This document shows positions 27,906-36,227 of a stretch of DNA of 64,000 nucleotides, piece by piece. The notes below the pieces were generated by a model. That model was not told the origin of the DNA. It worked only from the letters and a program-made list of their open reading frames with translations, and did not search any database. Source of the stretch: Lewinella sp. IMCC34183 (GTDB lineage Bacteria; Bacteroidota; Bacteroidia; Chitinophagales; Saprospiraceae); the NCBI RefSeq assembly GCF_003390915.1, contig NZ_QMEM01000008.1, positions 186,001 through 250,000 of the forward strand. Direction: 5' to 3'. The position numbers were made by a program, and so were the translations under genes. Position 1 is the first letter of the stretch. Every line of letters starts with the position of its first letter.

Positions 27906-30302
27906 ATGAGAACACTTACACTTTTGTTGCTGCTCGTGCTGGCGGGAGGCCGCCCCCTCCTGGCGACGGATACCCTGACCCAGCGGATAGAATACACCGG
28001 CGTCGACGCCGGAGAGGTGTACCTCGTCCTGAAACCCCTGTCGTACACGCTGGAGGAAGTAGCCGCAACCAATCCCGGGGCGAGAAACTACGAGGGACTG
28101 GTGCGCCAACTCATGCGGAGGGAGGACGATCACTACGTGAGCGACGTACGCCTGCCGGAAGGAGCCATGGTCTATTACTGCTTCTGGATCACCCGGAACC
28201 AGGCCGGCAGCTACCTGGACTACTGGGACGTAGCCACCGGAAGGACGATTACCGTAGCGGACCGCGGGACGATCAGCGTCGCGGGTACCCAAAGGATGGA
28301 ATTGATCTTCGGGCAACTGGCCGGGTACGGCTGGGGGCTTCTTTTTCTGCTGTTGGCGGAAGCACTGTACCTACTGGCCTTCGCCACCAATCGCAGCTCC
28401 GCAGCTTTGCGCAGCCGGTCGTTTCGGCGGATCGTCGGCTTGGGGATCGGCGTTGCGCTGGTCCACGTGATCGTACGCTGGCCTATACTTAACCTTCCCC
28501 CGGAACACTGGCGCAGCGAGCCACTGATGACGCTGACGACCCTTCTGAGCAGTGCTGCTGAGGACCTGACGGTGATCGGCCTGGTCGTACTGCTGACGGC
28601 TGTACTTCTGGTGGTCCTTCCGCCGGGCCCAAAGCGCAGGGGCGCGGCAACGGTAGGTTACGTAGTGCTTCTGATGCTGACCCTGAGCGCGTTGATCAAC
28701 GTACAGGTAGTCGACTTTACCGGGGCGCCGATCACGTACGAATTGCTGTATTACGCTGATTTTTTGCTCGCCAAGGACGCCAGACTGGCGGTCACGTCCA
28801 AGGTGGATCTCTTCGACCTGGCCAACGCCGCAGGCTTTCTGCTTGGCGCGGTAGTGCTGGGGCTTGCTCTTGAGCGGGCCGTAGGTGGCGCGTCCTTGCG
28901 TGGACCGGCTCTGCTGCTTCCTCTCCTGCTGACCGGACTGTTGGTGTCGGCCGCTGCGGCAACCACGGCCTCCCATCATTCGGTACGGCCAACCCGTCGT
29001 ACCAATGCGGTATGGGCACTGCTGCGGTCCGCCGTCAATGCAGACCGAACCCTGGCCATGAGTCAGGTGGACCTCCCCGGTGGTGCGCCTCCTTTCCGGG
29101 AGGAATCGCTGCCGATCGCCCCTTCCGAACGCCAATACCGGCCGGACGATCGCGTCAGGAACGTGCTGTTTGTCGTGCTGGAATCGGCGGCGGGAACGTA
29201 TTTTGAACAGTTCCCCGGGGCGTCGGGTCCCGGTGGACCCCTGAAAAAGTACGAGGAGCAGAGCCTGGTTTTCGACAATTTCTACGCCCACATACCTTCC
29301 AGCAACGTAGCGATGGTTTCCCTGCTTTCGGGCGTGCATCCTCTCCTCTCCTTCGGCAGCGTGACGCGTGAACGGACGAGCATGGACTTTCCGTCGTTGC
29401 CGTCCGTCCTGGAAAAGCAGGGGTACCGGACCTCATTTTTTACGTCTGGCGACATCAACTGGCAACGGAGCCTGGAGTACATCCGGTACCGGGGGTTCGA
29501 TACGGTCGAGCACTTTGCCGACCTGCCCTGCGGTATCCAGTACAGTCTGGACCTGGCCACCTACGAGGAGGGTAATGGCGTGGACGATGACTGTCTGGGA
29601 CAACGCTTCCTGGACTGGCTGGACGAAGACCGGAAGTCGCCCTTCTTCTCTACACTCTGGACAATTCAGGGTCACTATCCCTATTATTTCACCGGGGAGG
29701 AGCACCCCTACGGGGAAGAGGATTTGTACTTCAACCGCTACCTGAACGCAGTACGCCACGGCACGGAAATGGTCGACCGGATGATCCAGGGCCTGCGCGA
29801 ACGCGGCCTGGACAGCAGCACCCTGGTCGTGGTGACCGGTGACCACGGCGAGGCATTCGGACAGCACGGTCACAACGGGCACGCCAATACCCTCTACGAG
29901 GAAAGCGTCCGCGTTCCCATGTACCTGATCAACCCCCTCCTCTTCAGTGGCGAGCGAAGTTCAGCGCTGGGGGGCAACAAGGACGTGGCCCCGACGATTC
30001 TTTCGCTTCTCGGGCAGCCGGTCCCTCACGCCTGGCAGGGGCACAACCTTTTGCACGAGCGGTCGCAGGAGGCTTTCTATTTCTCTCCTTATACCCAGGT
30101 CTACTTCGGTTACCGGCGCGAGGATAAGAAGTACCTCTTCAACGAAACGGCGGGTACGGTAGAGGTTTACGATCTACAGAATGACCCCGCGGAAAAACAT
30201 GATCTTTCGGCTATCGTTTCCTCCGCCGCCATCGACTCCGCCCGGTTGCGGGTCGCGGCCTGGGTGCAGGAGCAGGAAGCATTTTACAACGCGATAAAAT
30301 AA
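27906..30302 (+). CDS. LtaS-like membrane sulfatase/phosphotransferase
   Basis: A 798-aa membrane protein. After a signal sequence and an unusual N-terminal periplasmic domain (about 20-135) come about six TM helices (140-360) and a periplasmic alkaline-phosphatase-superfamily domain (about 410-780). Metal and active-site blocks seen are NVLFVVLESAAGTYFEQF, SSNVAMVSLLSG, and VVVTGDHGEAFGQHGHNGHANTLYEESVRVPM. This is the layout of LTA synthase-like proteins, which transfer or hydrolyse phosphoglycerol or phosphoethanolamine on surface glycans. The gene downstream starts 5 nt later and encodes a GH26-like protein, so a role in envelope polysaccharide is likely. The N-terminal domain is not one I recognise. 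Confidence 0.85.
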   Translation: MRTLTLLLLLVLAGGRPLLATDTLTQRIEYTGVDAGEVYLVLKPLSYTLEEVAATNPGARNYEGLVRQLMRREDDHYVSDVRLPEGAMVYYCFWITRNQAGSYLDYWDVATGRTITVADRGTISVAGTQRMELIFGQLAGYGWGLLFLLLAEALYLLAFATNRSSAALRSRSFRRIVGLGIGVALVHVIVRWPILNLPPEHWRSEPLMTLTTLLSSAAEDLTVIGLVVLLTAVLLVVLPPGPKRRGAATVGYVVLLMLTLSALINVQVVDFTGAPITYELLYYADFLLAKDARLAVTSKVDLFDLANAAGFLLGAVVLGLALERAVGGASLRGPALLLPLLLTGLLVSAAAATTASHHSVRPTRRTNAVWALLRSAVNADRTLAMSQVDLPGGAPPFREESLPIAPSERQYRPDDRVRNVLFVVLESAAGTYFEQFPGASGPGGPLKKYEEQSLVFDNFYAHIPSSNVAMVSLLSGVHPLLSFGSVTRERTSMDFPSLPSVLEKQGYRTSFFTSGDINWQRSLEYIRYRGFDTVEHFADLPCGIQYSLDLATYEEGNGVDDDCLGQRFLDWLDEDRKSPFFSTLWTIQGHYPYYFTGEEHPYGEEDLYFNRYLNAVRHGTEMVDRMIQGLRERGLDSSTLVVVTGDHGEAFGQHGHNGHANTLYEESVRVPMYLINPLLFSGERSSALGGNKDVAPTILSLLGQPVPHAWQGHNLLHERSQEAFYFSPYTQVYFGYRREDKKYLFNETAGTVEVYDLQNDPAEKHDLSAIVSSAAIDSARLRVAAWVQEQEAFYNAIK

Positions 30303-30307
30303 CTCAA

Positions 30308-32005
30308 TTGAGCAAGGTAGCCTGGCGTTACACGTTTTTAGGACTGGCCGTGACGGGTATTCTGATCTACCTCGCCGCACCCTACCTGGGCTGGGGGCTG
30401 GGGGCCTTTCTCGGCGGGCCGAGCGAGCTCACGACCGCCCCCGAAAACCGGGTCGTCGGAGCCGTCGACTGGACGGACTCCCTGACCCGTATGGACGCGC
30501 CCGCCCTTGCCCAGTTTACCCTGCAACTGAATTACCGTTCCGAATTGGACACCGACTCCGATGACTGGCAACAACTGCGGCAGGCCCCCCGGCGCATGAT
30601 CACCGTGCAGACGTGGAGCGGGGGCGGCCGTACCTACGACAACAATCCGCTGCGCGACGTGATCGAGGGGCGCTACGATGCGTTGCTCCGACAATTTCTG
30701 GCCAAACTCCCGGACGCGGGTGCGGGTACGTTTCTACGCCTGAACCCCGAAATGGAAGTCCCGGTGGACCAGTACCCCTGGCAACTGTATCCCAGTATCT
30801 ATATCGGTTCGTATCGTCACTTTGCGGACCTCTGCCGCGAACTCGCGCCCCGGGCCCGACTGGTATGGGGGCCGGCGGGCTACCCGGGTGCCCTCGAGTA
30901 CTATCCCGGCGACGACGTGGTTGACGCGGCAACCGTCACCTACGCTTACGCCGGGGAGCATCGCCTGGACGATTACCCGACCGACTACACCGCCGACTAT
31001 GAAGTGTACCGGCGCCTGCACCGGCTGCGCTTCCTGCGCGTACCCGTGTACGTGCTGGGAGCTACGGACGCGGCGGAGCAGCCCGACATGGAGTCGGTAA
31101 CGGACTTGCTGCGCGCTGGTGGCCCGGAGCTGTACGGACGGGCTCCGACCCTCACGGAAGTTACGGAAACCATTGCGGGATTCCCGGTTGTACCGACCGT
31201 CTTCGGGCTTCACGATCCCAACCAGCGCCTGTTGGACGATCCTAACGTCGGGGTGGAGCACATTTTTTTAGATCTGGACCAACTGGAGAATGGGGAGTTC
31301 GAGACGCAGTTCCGCGGCATCATGGAGCGGGGGCACGCGGCGATCGTCACCTTCGAGCCCTACCGGCCCCCCGTGGACAGCACCGACCGCGAGTTGCTCG
31401 GCGCGATCGGCGCGGGGGAACTGGACGCGGTATTGCTGCAGTTGTATCGCATACTGGGGGAAGCCGATCACCCGGTATACCTGCGCTATGCCCACGAGAT
31501 GGAGATCCCGATCTACCGGTACCCCTGGCAGAGCCAGGATCCGCAAGTCTACATCCGGTCGTTCCGCCACGTTATGCTCCACGATAGCCTGCCAAAGGGC
31601 GTGCAGCGGATCTGGGGACCGGCCGGCGACCGCGGATCGCTGGAATGGTACCCGGGCGACGATGCGGTAGACCTCATCAGCATCGCCATATACGGACTGC
31701 CAGACAAGAACATCACCGATCCCGAGCAGCAGGAGCAGTTCGCTACCATTTTCCAGCGCAAGGTGTACCGGATGCGCTTCGTAGGCAAACCAATATTCAT
31801 TACCGAATTTGGGGTAAAGGGGCCGGAAGCCTACCAGACCGACTGGATGCTCGGCGCGGCGGAAACGCTGCAGGACGATCCGCGGATAGTAGGGATCAAC
31901 TACTTCAATATGTCGGATCTGCCGCAGGCGTGGGGAGAGATCAAGCCGCCCGACTGGAGTATTTCACGCGCTACGCTCGACACCTTCGTCCGCGCACTCC
32001 AGTGA
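30308..32005 (+). CDS. Membrane-anchored protein with two GH26-like modules
   Basis: A 565-aa protein with an N-terminal membrane anchor (residues 9-28) and two homologous modules 249 residues apart. The second (about 310-565) has the GH26 pattern: AHEMEIP with acid/base Glu397 after His396, and FITEFG with nucleophile Glu500. In the first, Glu148 (NPEMEVP) is kept, but the His is Pro147 and the nucleophile position is Gly251 (YVLGA). The motif WGPAG(Y/D)xGxLE(Y/W)YPGDD is present in both. So the second module may act on mannan-like glycans and the first is probably non-catalytic. TTG start is chosen because it retains the anchor; spacing of 5 nt indicates translation coupling to the upstream gene. 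Confidence 0.8.
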   Translation: MSKVAWRYTFLGLAVTGILIYLAAPYLGWGLGAFLGGPSELTTAPENRVVGAVDWTDSLTRMDAPALAQFTLQLNYRSELDTDSDDWQQLRQAPRRMITVQTWSGGGRTYDNNPLRDVIEGRYDALLRQFLAKLPDAGAGTFLRLNPEMEVPVDQYPWQLYPSIYIGSYRHFADLCRELAPRARLVWGPAGYPGALEYYPGDDVVDAATVTYAYAGEHRLDDYPTDYTADYEVYRRLHRLRFLRVPVYVLGATDAAEQPDMESVTDLLRAGGPELYGRAPTLTEVTETIAGFPVVPTVFGLHDPNQRLLDDPNVGVEHIFLDLDQLENGEFETQFRGIMERGHAAIVTFEPYRPPVDSTDRELLGAIGAGELDAVLLQLYRILGEADHPVYLRYAHEMEIPIYRYPWQSQDPQVYIRSFRHVMLHDSLPKGVQRIWGPAGDRGSLEWYPGDDAVDLISIAIYGLPDKNITDPEQQEQFATIFQRKVYRMRFVGKPIFITEFGVKGPEAYQTDWMLGAAETLQDDPRIVGINYFNMSDLPQAWGEIKPPDWSISRATLDTFVRALQ

Positions 32006-32118
32006 TTGACCGAGGGCAGGTCCGTGGGAATACACTTCTCATCCGGCAGAAATTTCAACAATTTCGTAGTTTTGCTTCGCTGATGGAATTTCTTCCCGCA
32101 GCCCTAATCCGACCATGT

Positions 32119-33726
32119 ATGAACAAAACCATTACCCTTTACCTGCTAGCCGGCCTCGTGGCGCTGGGCCTGTTACCGGGGTCTCTTGCAGCCCAGGAAG
32201 CAATGGATACCATCCAGATCGACTTCGGTGAGCCCGCCACCACCGGCCTCTGGAACTCGTTGACAGACACCCAGGAGGGAGCCATCAACTCCCTGATCAA
32301 CAAACGCGAGGTGATGTCCAACTACCGCATCGAAGTGACGGACCCCTTCGGTGGCCGGAACGGCAACGGGACCACGGAGGCCTCGGCCAGTATAGACCTG
32401 CCGGCCAGTGCCAGCGGCGATAGCTTTTTTGGCAGCCAGACCACCTTCAACCAACGCCGGGAACCCACCGGCGCGGTCACCATCAGCAATCTGGACCCCG
32501 AACTGGACTACACCTTCACGATCTTCGCTTCGCGCATGATCGAGCCGCAGGACAACCGGCAGACCGTCTACACCGCTACGGGAGCCACGGAAGAAACCAC
32601 CGACCTCGACGTGGCGAACAACGTCAGCCAGACGGCCACCGTCACCCTGCGGCCCGCGACCGACGGCACCATCGTGCTCTCCGCCACGACCGGCCCCAAT
32701 AACACGACCCCACAGGGCTTCTACTACCTCGGCGCGGTGATCATTTCGTACCCGCTGGTAGAAACCCCCCCGCCCCCGATCGTCGTCGATGACCCCAGCT
32801 GCACCATCGTGGTCCTGGGCTCCTCGACCGCTGAGGGTGTCGGCCCCACCAACCGCGACAGTGCCTGGGTCAACCGCTACGCGGCATCCCTGGCCTCGGA
32901 CACCAGCATTCGCATCGTCAACCTCGCCCTGGGTGGGTACACGACCTACGAAATCCTGCCCGACGGAGCTTCCCGCCCCAGTGATGTCAACATTGAGGTC
33001 GACGAGAATCGCAACATCACGGAAGCACTATCCTACGATCCGATTGCGATCATCGTCAACATGCCGTCCAACGACGCCGCCAAGAACATTTCCGTCGCGG
33101 AGCAGCTAGCCAATTACCGGACCATTGCCGATAGCGCAGCCGCCTACGGGGTGCCCATCTACATCGCCACCACCCAACCCCGTAACTTCAGCGACGCAAC
33201 TAAAATACCTATCCAGATCGAGGTACGCGACAGCATCCTGAAGATCTACGGCGACCGCGCGATTGACTTTTGGACGGGCATCGCCGCCGAGAATGGCTTC
33301 ATCAGGGAAGAGCTAGGCAGCGGTGACGGTACCCACCTCAACGCCGCTGGCCACCGTATCCTGTTCGAGCGGGTCGCGGCCCTGCAGATCGATACCCTCT
33401 GCGGCAGCGACACCAGCTCCACGGCCGTACGCCTGCCCATCACCGAACTGACCGGGGTGTCCGTATACCCCAACCCCAGCGCGAACGGACTGCTCTACGT
33501 GGAGCTGGCCCCCGAACTGAGCGGCGACGTGCTGCTGCGTGTCACCGACCTTATGGGCCGTGAGCGCCTGCGCCGGGAGTACAACCTGGACGGAGCTTCC
33601 CACCGCCTGGAGATTTTCACCAACACCCTCGTCCGGGGTGGCGGAGCGGAATACCTCCTCTGTACCGTGATGGTACGGCAGGGCGACGAGTGGCGTCGTA
33701 AGACCATTCCGGTCCTGGTTCGCTAA
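32119..33726 (+). CDS. T9SS-secreted SGNH/GDSL hydrolase
   Basis: A 535-aa secreted protein: signal peptide (MNKTITLYLLAGLVALGLLPGSLAAQ), an N-terminal beta-rich region (about 30-215, FGEPATTGLWNSL and fibronectin-like NLDPELDYTFTIFASRM), an SGNH hydrolase domain (about 220-425) and a C-terminal T9SS sorting domain (GVSVYPNPSANGLLYVEL to the end). Catalytic blocks are VVLGSSTAEGVGP (Ser), NLALGGYTTY (Gly), VNMPSND (Asn) and DGTHLNAAGH (Asp/His). Such enzymes deacetylate or de-esterify polysaccharides. The preceding 113 bases have no gene. Confidence 0.88.
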   Translation: MNKTITLYLLAGLVALGLLPGSLAAQEAMDTIQIDFGEPATTGLWNSLTDTQEGAINSLINKREVMSNYRIEVTDPFGGRNGNGTTEASASIDLPASASGDSFFGSQTTFNQRREPTGAVTISNLDPELDYTFTIFASRMIEPQDNRQTVYTATGATEETTDLDVANNVSQTATVTLRPATDGTIVLSATTGPNNTTPQGFYYLGAVIISYPLVETPPPPIVVDDPSCTIVVLGSSTAEGVGPTNRDSAWVNRYAASLASDTSIRIVNLALGGYTTYEILPDGASRPSDVNIEVDENRNITEALSYDPIAIIVNMPSNDAAKNISVAEQLANYRTIADSAAAYGVPIYIATTQPRNFSDATKIPIQIEVRDSILKIYGDRAIDFWTGIAAENGFIREELGSGDGTHLNAAGHRILFERVAALQIDTLCGSDTSSTAVRLPITELTGVSVYPNPSANGLLYVELAPELSGDVLLRVTDLMGRERLRREYNLDGASHRLEIFTNTLVRGGGAEYLLCTVMVRQGDEWRRKTIPVLVR

Positions 33727-33747
33727 TCCGGTAATACACCTCATTGA

Positions 33748-33786
33748 AACGTCCCCGAATGTCACTATTCGGGGACGTTTTGTTTT
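33748..33786 (+). terminator. Intrinsic terminator after the SGNH hydrolase
   Basis: A perfect 13-bp stem (33748-33760 with 33767-33779), 6-nt loop, followed by TTTGTTTT. It lies 21 nt after the stop codon. Confidence 0.93.
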
Positions 33787-33805
33787 ACGCCACCTGACGG
33801 CCATC

Positions 33806-33870
33806 CGACCGAAATTTTCGGTCGTCTACCGATTTTGTACCTGGTCCGGAGGTGGGTAATCGTACCTTCG
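33806..33870 (+). promoter_or_regulatory. Palindrome and -7 box ahead of the glycosyltransferase gene
   Basis: A perfect palindrome with arms CGACCGAAA (33806-33814) and TTTCGGTCG (33816-33824) sits 39 nt upstream of TACCTTCG (33863-33870), a near match to TAnnTTTG. The GTG start at 33875 is only 4 nt after the -7 box, implying an almost leaderless transcript. The palindrome may be an operator. Confidence 0.5.
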
Positions 33871-33874
33871 ACCG

Positions 33875-34966
33875 GTGAATTTTTCCGAGCAAACGCTGGA
33901 CTTGGTCATTATTGGGCAGTCCATTCTTAGCAGCCAGGGGAACCCGGCCGCCCAACTGTACCGTGGACTGATCAATGAGTTGTCCCACTACGGTCATCGC
34001 ACTACCTACCTTGAGCCGTCCGGTACCGCCCCGACCTCCGGTCCCCGCGATATGCTGCGATCTCCCTACTGCGAAGTGTGGCCCTACGAAAACGTCGATA
34101 CCCTCCTGCGGGAGTACACACCGACCATCGCTTCGGCCGACCTGGTCATGCTGGGTTCGGGAGTGCCGGAAACCGACCGCATCGCCCAGTGGATCGGCAA
34201 GGAGGCGCGCGGCATCAAGCTATACTACGATACCGACCTCACGACCACCCTCCGGCACCTGGATGCCGATGACGACTGCTGCGATACCCTCTCCACCGCC
34301 TCGGTAGGCGTATTCAATCTGTACCTGTCGACCACCGGAGGCCCCGCCCTCGCTCGGCTATGTGAACACTATGGCGTACGCTGCGCCCGCGCCCTCTACG
34401 AAAGTATCGATGCCTTTTCCTTTTACCGGATGGACATCGAAAAGACGTACGATCTGGGCTTCATCGGGACCCACAAGCCGGAACGCCAGCCGCTACTCGA
34501 TGAGCTGCTCATTGGGCCGGCCCGCGTGACCCCCAACCGCCGTTTCGTACTGGCCGGCGACGCTTACCCCGAGCCGCGGGAGTGGCCCGATAACCTGATC
34601 TACCTGGACCACCTCCCCGAAACCAATCGGGTGGATTTCTACAACCGGCAGTCCTGTACCCTTATCCTCTCCCACAGCCTGCGCCGCATGCACGGATTTA
34701 CCCCGTCCCGGCAACTCCTCGCCGCGGCGGCCTGCGGGGTACCCATCCTGACCGAGGACTGGGCGGGGCTGGAAGAATTCTTCGAAGACAAGACCGAAGT
34801 GTTCTGCGTCACCGAAGGAAACGACGTGCTGGACATTCTCTACGGAACCGAGGAGAGCCTCCGGCGGCGGGTCGGTACCAAGGCACGCGAGCGCGTACTG
34901 GCGGAGCACACTACGGCCCGGCGTGCCCAGCAACTGCTGGGCTTCCTGAACGAGATAGCTGACTAA
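33875..34966 (+). CDS. CgeB-like glycosyltransferase
   Basis: A 363-aa protein similar in plan to the CgeB/DUF3880 plus glycosyltransferase-1-like family. It has a first Rossmann-like half (LDLVIIGQSILSSQGNPAAQLYRGLINEL), then YDLGFIGTHKPERQPLLDELL and a second half ending in SLRRMHGFTPSRQLLAAAACGVPILTEDWAGLEEFF, the typical nucleotide-sugar-binding region with the conserved Glu. It probably transfers a sugar to a surface or spore-like polysaccharide in other phyla; the acceptor here is unknown. It starts with GTG and overlaps the convergent yaaA by 4 nt. Confidence 0.8.
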   Translation: MNFSEQTLDLVIIGQSILSSQGNPAAQLYRGLINELSHYGHRTTYLEPSGTAPTSGPRDMLRSPYCEVWPYENVDTLLREYTPTIASADLVMLGSGVPETDRIAQWIGKEARGIKLYYDTDLTTTLRHLDADDDCCDTLSTASVGVFNLYLSTTGGPALARLCEHYGVRCARALYESIDAFSFYRMDIEKTYDLGFIGTHKPERQPLLDELLIGPARVTPNRRFVLAGDAYPEPREWPDNLIYLDHLPETNRVDFYNRQSCTLILSHSLRRMHGFTPSRQLLAAAACGVPILTEDWAGLEEFFEDKTEVFCVTEGNDVLDILYGTEESLRRRVGTKARERVLAEHTTARRAQQLLGFLNEIAD

Positions 34967-35715
34967 TCCTTCACGAACGTCCAGTTATCGCCGGCACTCT
35001 GCTCGTCCGAGTATACGTAGTCGTTGACTACCAGTTCTTTGAGTGGCTCGGCGGTACGGATACCTTCGAGCGTGATCAGCCGGGCCATGCGGCCCCGGGC
35101 CCGTTTGGCATTGAAGGTGATGAAGCGGTACTTGCCCTTCCGCTTTTCGCGGAAATCTATATTGAGAATGCGCCCGTTGATGCCCGCGGGGTCGAGGCTG
35201 CGAAAGTATTCTTTGCTGGCCAGGTTGAGCATGAGTCCCGAACCCTCTTCCTGCAGGTCCCGGTCCAGCAATTGCGTAAGGCGGTCGCCCCAGAATTCGT
35301 AGAGGTTGGCGCCGCGAACGGTAGTCAGGCGGGTGCCCATCTCCAGGCGGTAGGCCTGCATCAGGTCGGCGGGGCGCAGGATGCCGTAGAATCCCGAAAG
35401 GATGCGTAGCTGCTGGTTCGCGAACGTAAACTCCTGCGGGCTGAAGTCGGCCGCCTCGAGGTCCTGATAGACATCGCCCTTGAAGGCCAGCAGCGCGGGC
35501 TTGCCCACGGGGGCGGGCTGGAACGCCTGAAACCGCTCGAAATTCAGGTCCGCCAGCTTGTCGCTTATGGACATCAGCTCCGAGAGGTCGGCCGGGGATT
35601 TTTTCTTGAGAACCCCGGCAAGCTGACGGGTATGGTCGAGCAGACGAGGATCAGTAGCCGGCCGGTCAACGGGCGACATGTCCAGCGTTTTAGCCGGAGA
35701 CAACAGAACAAGCAT
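34963..35715 (-). CDS. yaaA: Peroxide stress protein YaaA
   Basis: A 250-aa cytoplasmic protein of the YaaA (DUF328) family, known in E. coli to lower free intracellular iron during peroxide stress and to bind DNA. The family blocks LLSPAKTLD at residues 4-12, SDKLADLNFERFQAF, PAVxAFxGDVY-like LLAFKGDVYQDL, LRILSGFYGILRP and the C-terminal NAKRARGRMARLI are all intact. It lies 2 nt downstream of hscB in a three-gene operon. Confidence 0.95.
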   Translation of the reverse strand: MLVLLSPAKTLDMSPVDRPATDPRLLDHTRQLAGVLKKKSPADLSELMSISDKLADLNFERFQAFQPAPVGKPALLAFKGDVYQDLEAADFSPQEFTFANQQLRILSGFYGILRPADLMQAYRLEMGTRLTTVRGANLYEFWGDRLTQLLDRDLQEEGSGLMLNLASKEYFRSLDPAGINGRILNIDFREKRKGKYRFITFNAKRARGRMARLITLEGIRTAEPLKELVVNDYVYSDEQSAGDNWTFVKD

Positions 35716-35717
35716 GG

Positions 35718-36227
35718 TTAAATTTTTTCGCGGAGGCGCAGCAAATATCGGCGCTTCAGGTAGTAATCCTTGAGCACGCCCAGCTCGGCTTCGCCAGCGG
35801 TAGCGTCGTCGTAAGTAGCCAGGGTATCCTCTACTTCCCGGTCCAGGTCGCCTTCCAACTGGTCGATCAACCCGGTCACCTTCTGGCGAACGCTGGGGTC
35901 GTCCTCGAATTCGAGTTCCATCAGGGCCTCGTTGACCTCCATGATCTCGAGCAGGAAATCCTGGGGTACCTGGTTGGTGCCCTCTTCGCCGAGGGCGCCC
36001 TTCAGTTCCAGCAGGTGGTGCAGCCGCAGGTCGTCGTCGGCCAGCACCTTGTAGCCCTGGTTATTGAGGGTGCTCTTTTCCAGGACGTCCTGCTGGGTAA
36101 CGTCGTCCTGTAGCGTATGAAAGTCGGGATGGTACCGCTTGCTGTTGGCGTAAAAGGTTTTCTTCAGAGCAGCCCGGTCCACGGTAGGGGAGGGGGTGAG
36201 CCCGAAGAAGGAGAAATAGTCAGTCAT
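35718..36227 (-). CDS. hscB: Fe-S cluster co-chaperone HscB
   Basis: A 169-aa J-domain protein that delivers the IscU scaffold to the Hsp70 HscA during iron-sulfur cluster assembly. The J-domain has the HPD motif at residues 33-35 (KRYHPDFH) and the C-terminal three-helix domain carries LELKGALGEEGTNQVPQDFLLEIMEVNEAL, the IscU-binding region. No isc/suf genes or hscA are adjacent. Its ATG overlaps the rseP stop codon by one base (TAATG). Confidence 0.92.
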   Translation of the reverse strand: MTDYFSFFGLTPSPTVDRAALKKTFYANSKRYHPDFHTLQDDVTQQDVLEKSTLNNQGYKVLADDDLRLHHLLELKGALGEEGTNQVPQDFLLEIMEVNEALMELEFEDDPSVRQKVTGLIDQLEGDLDREVEDTLATYDDATAGEAELGVLKDYYLKRRYLLRLREKI

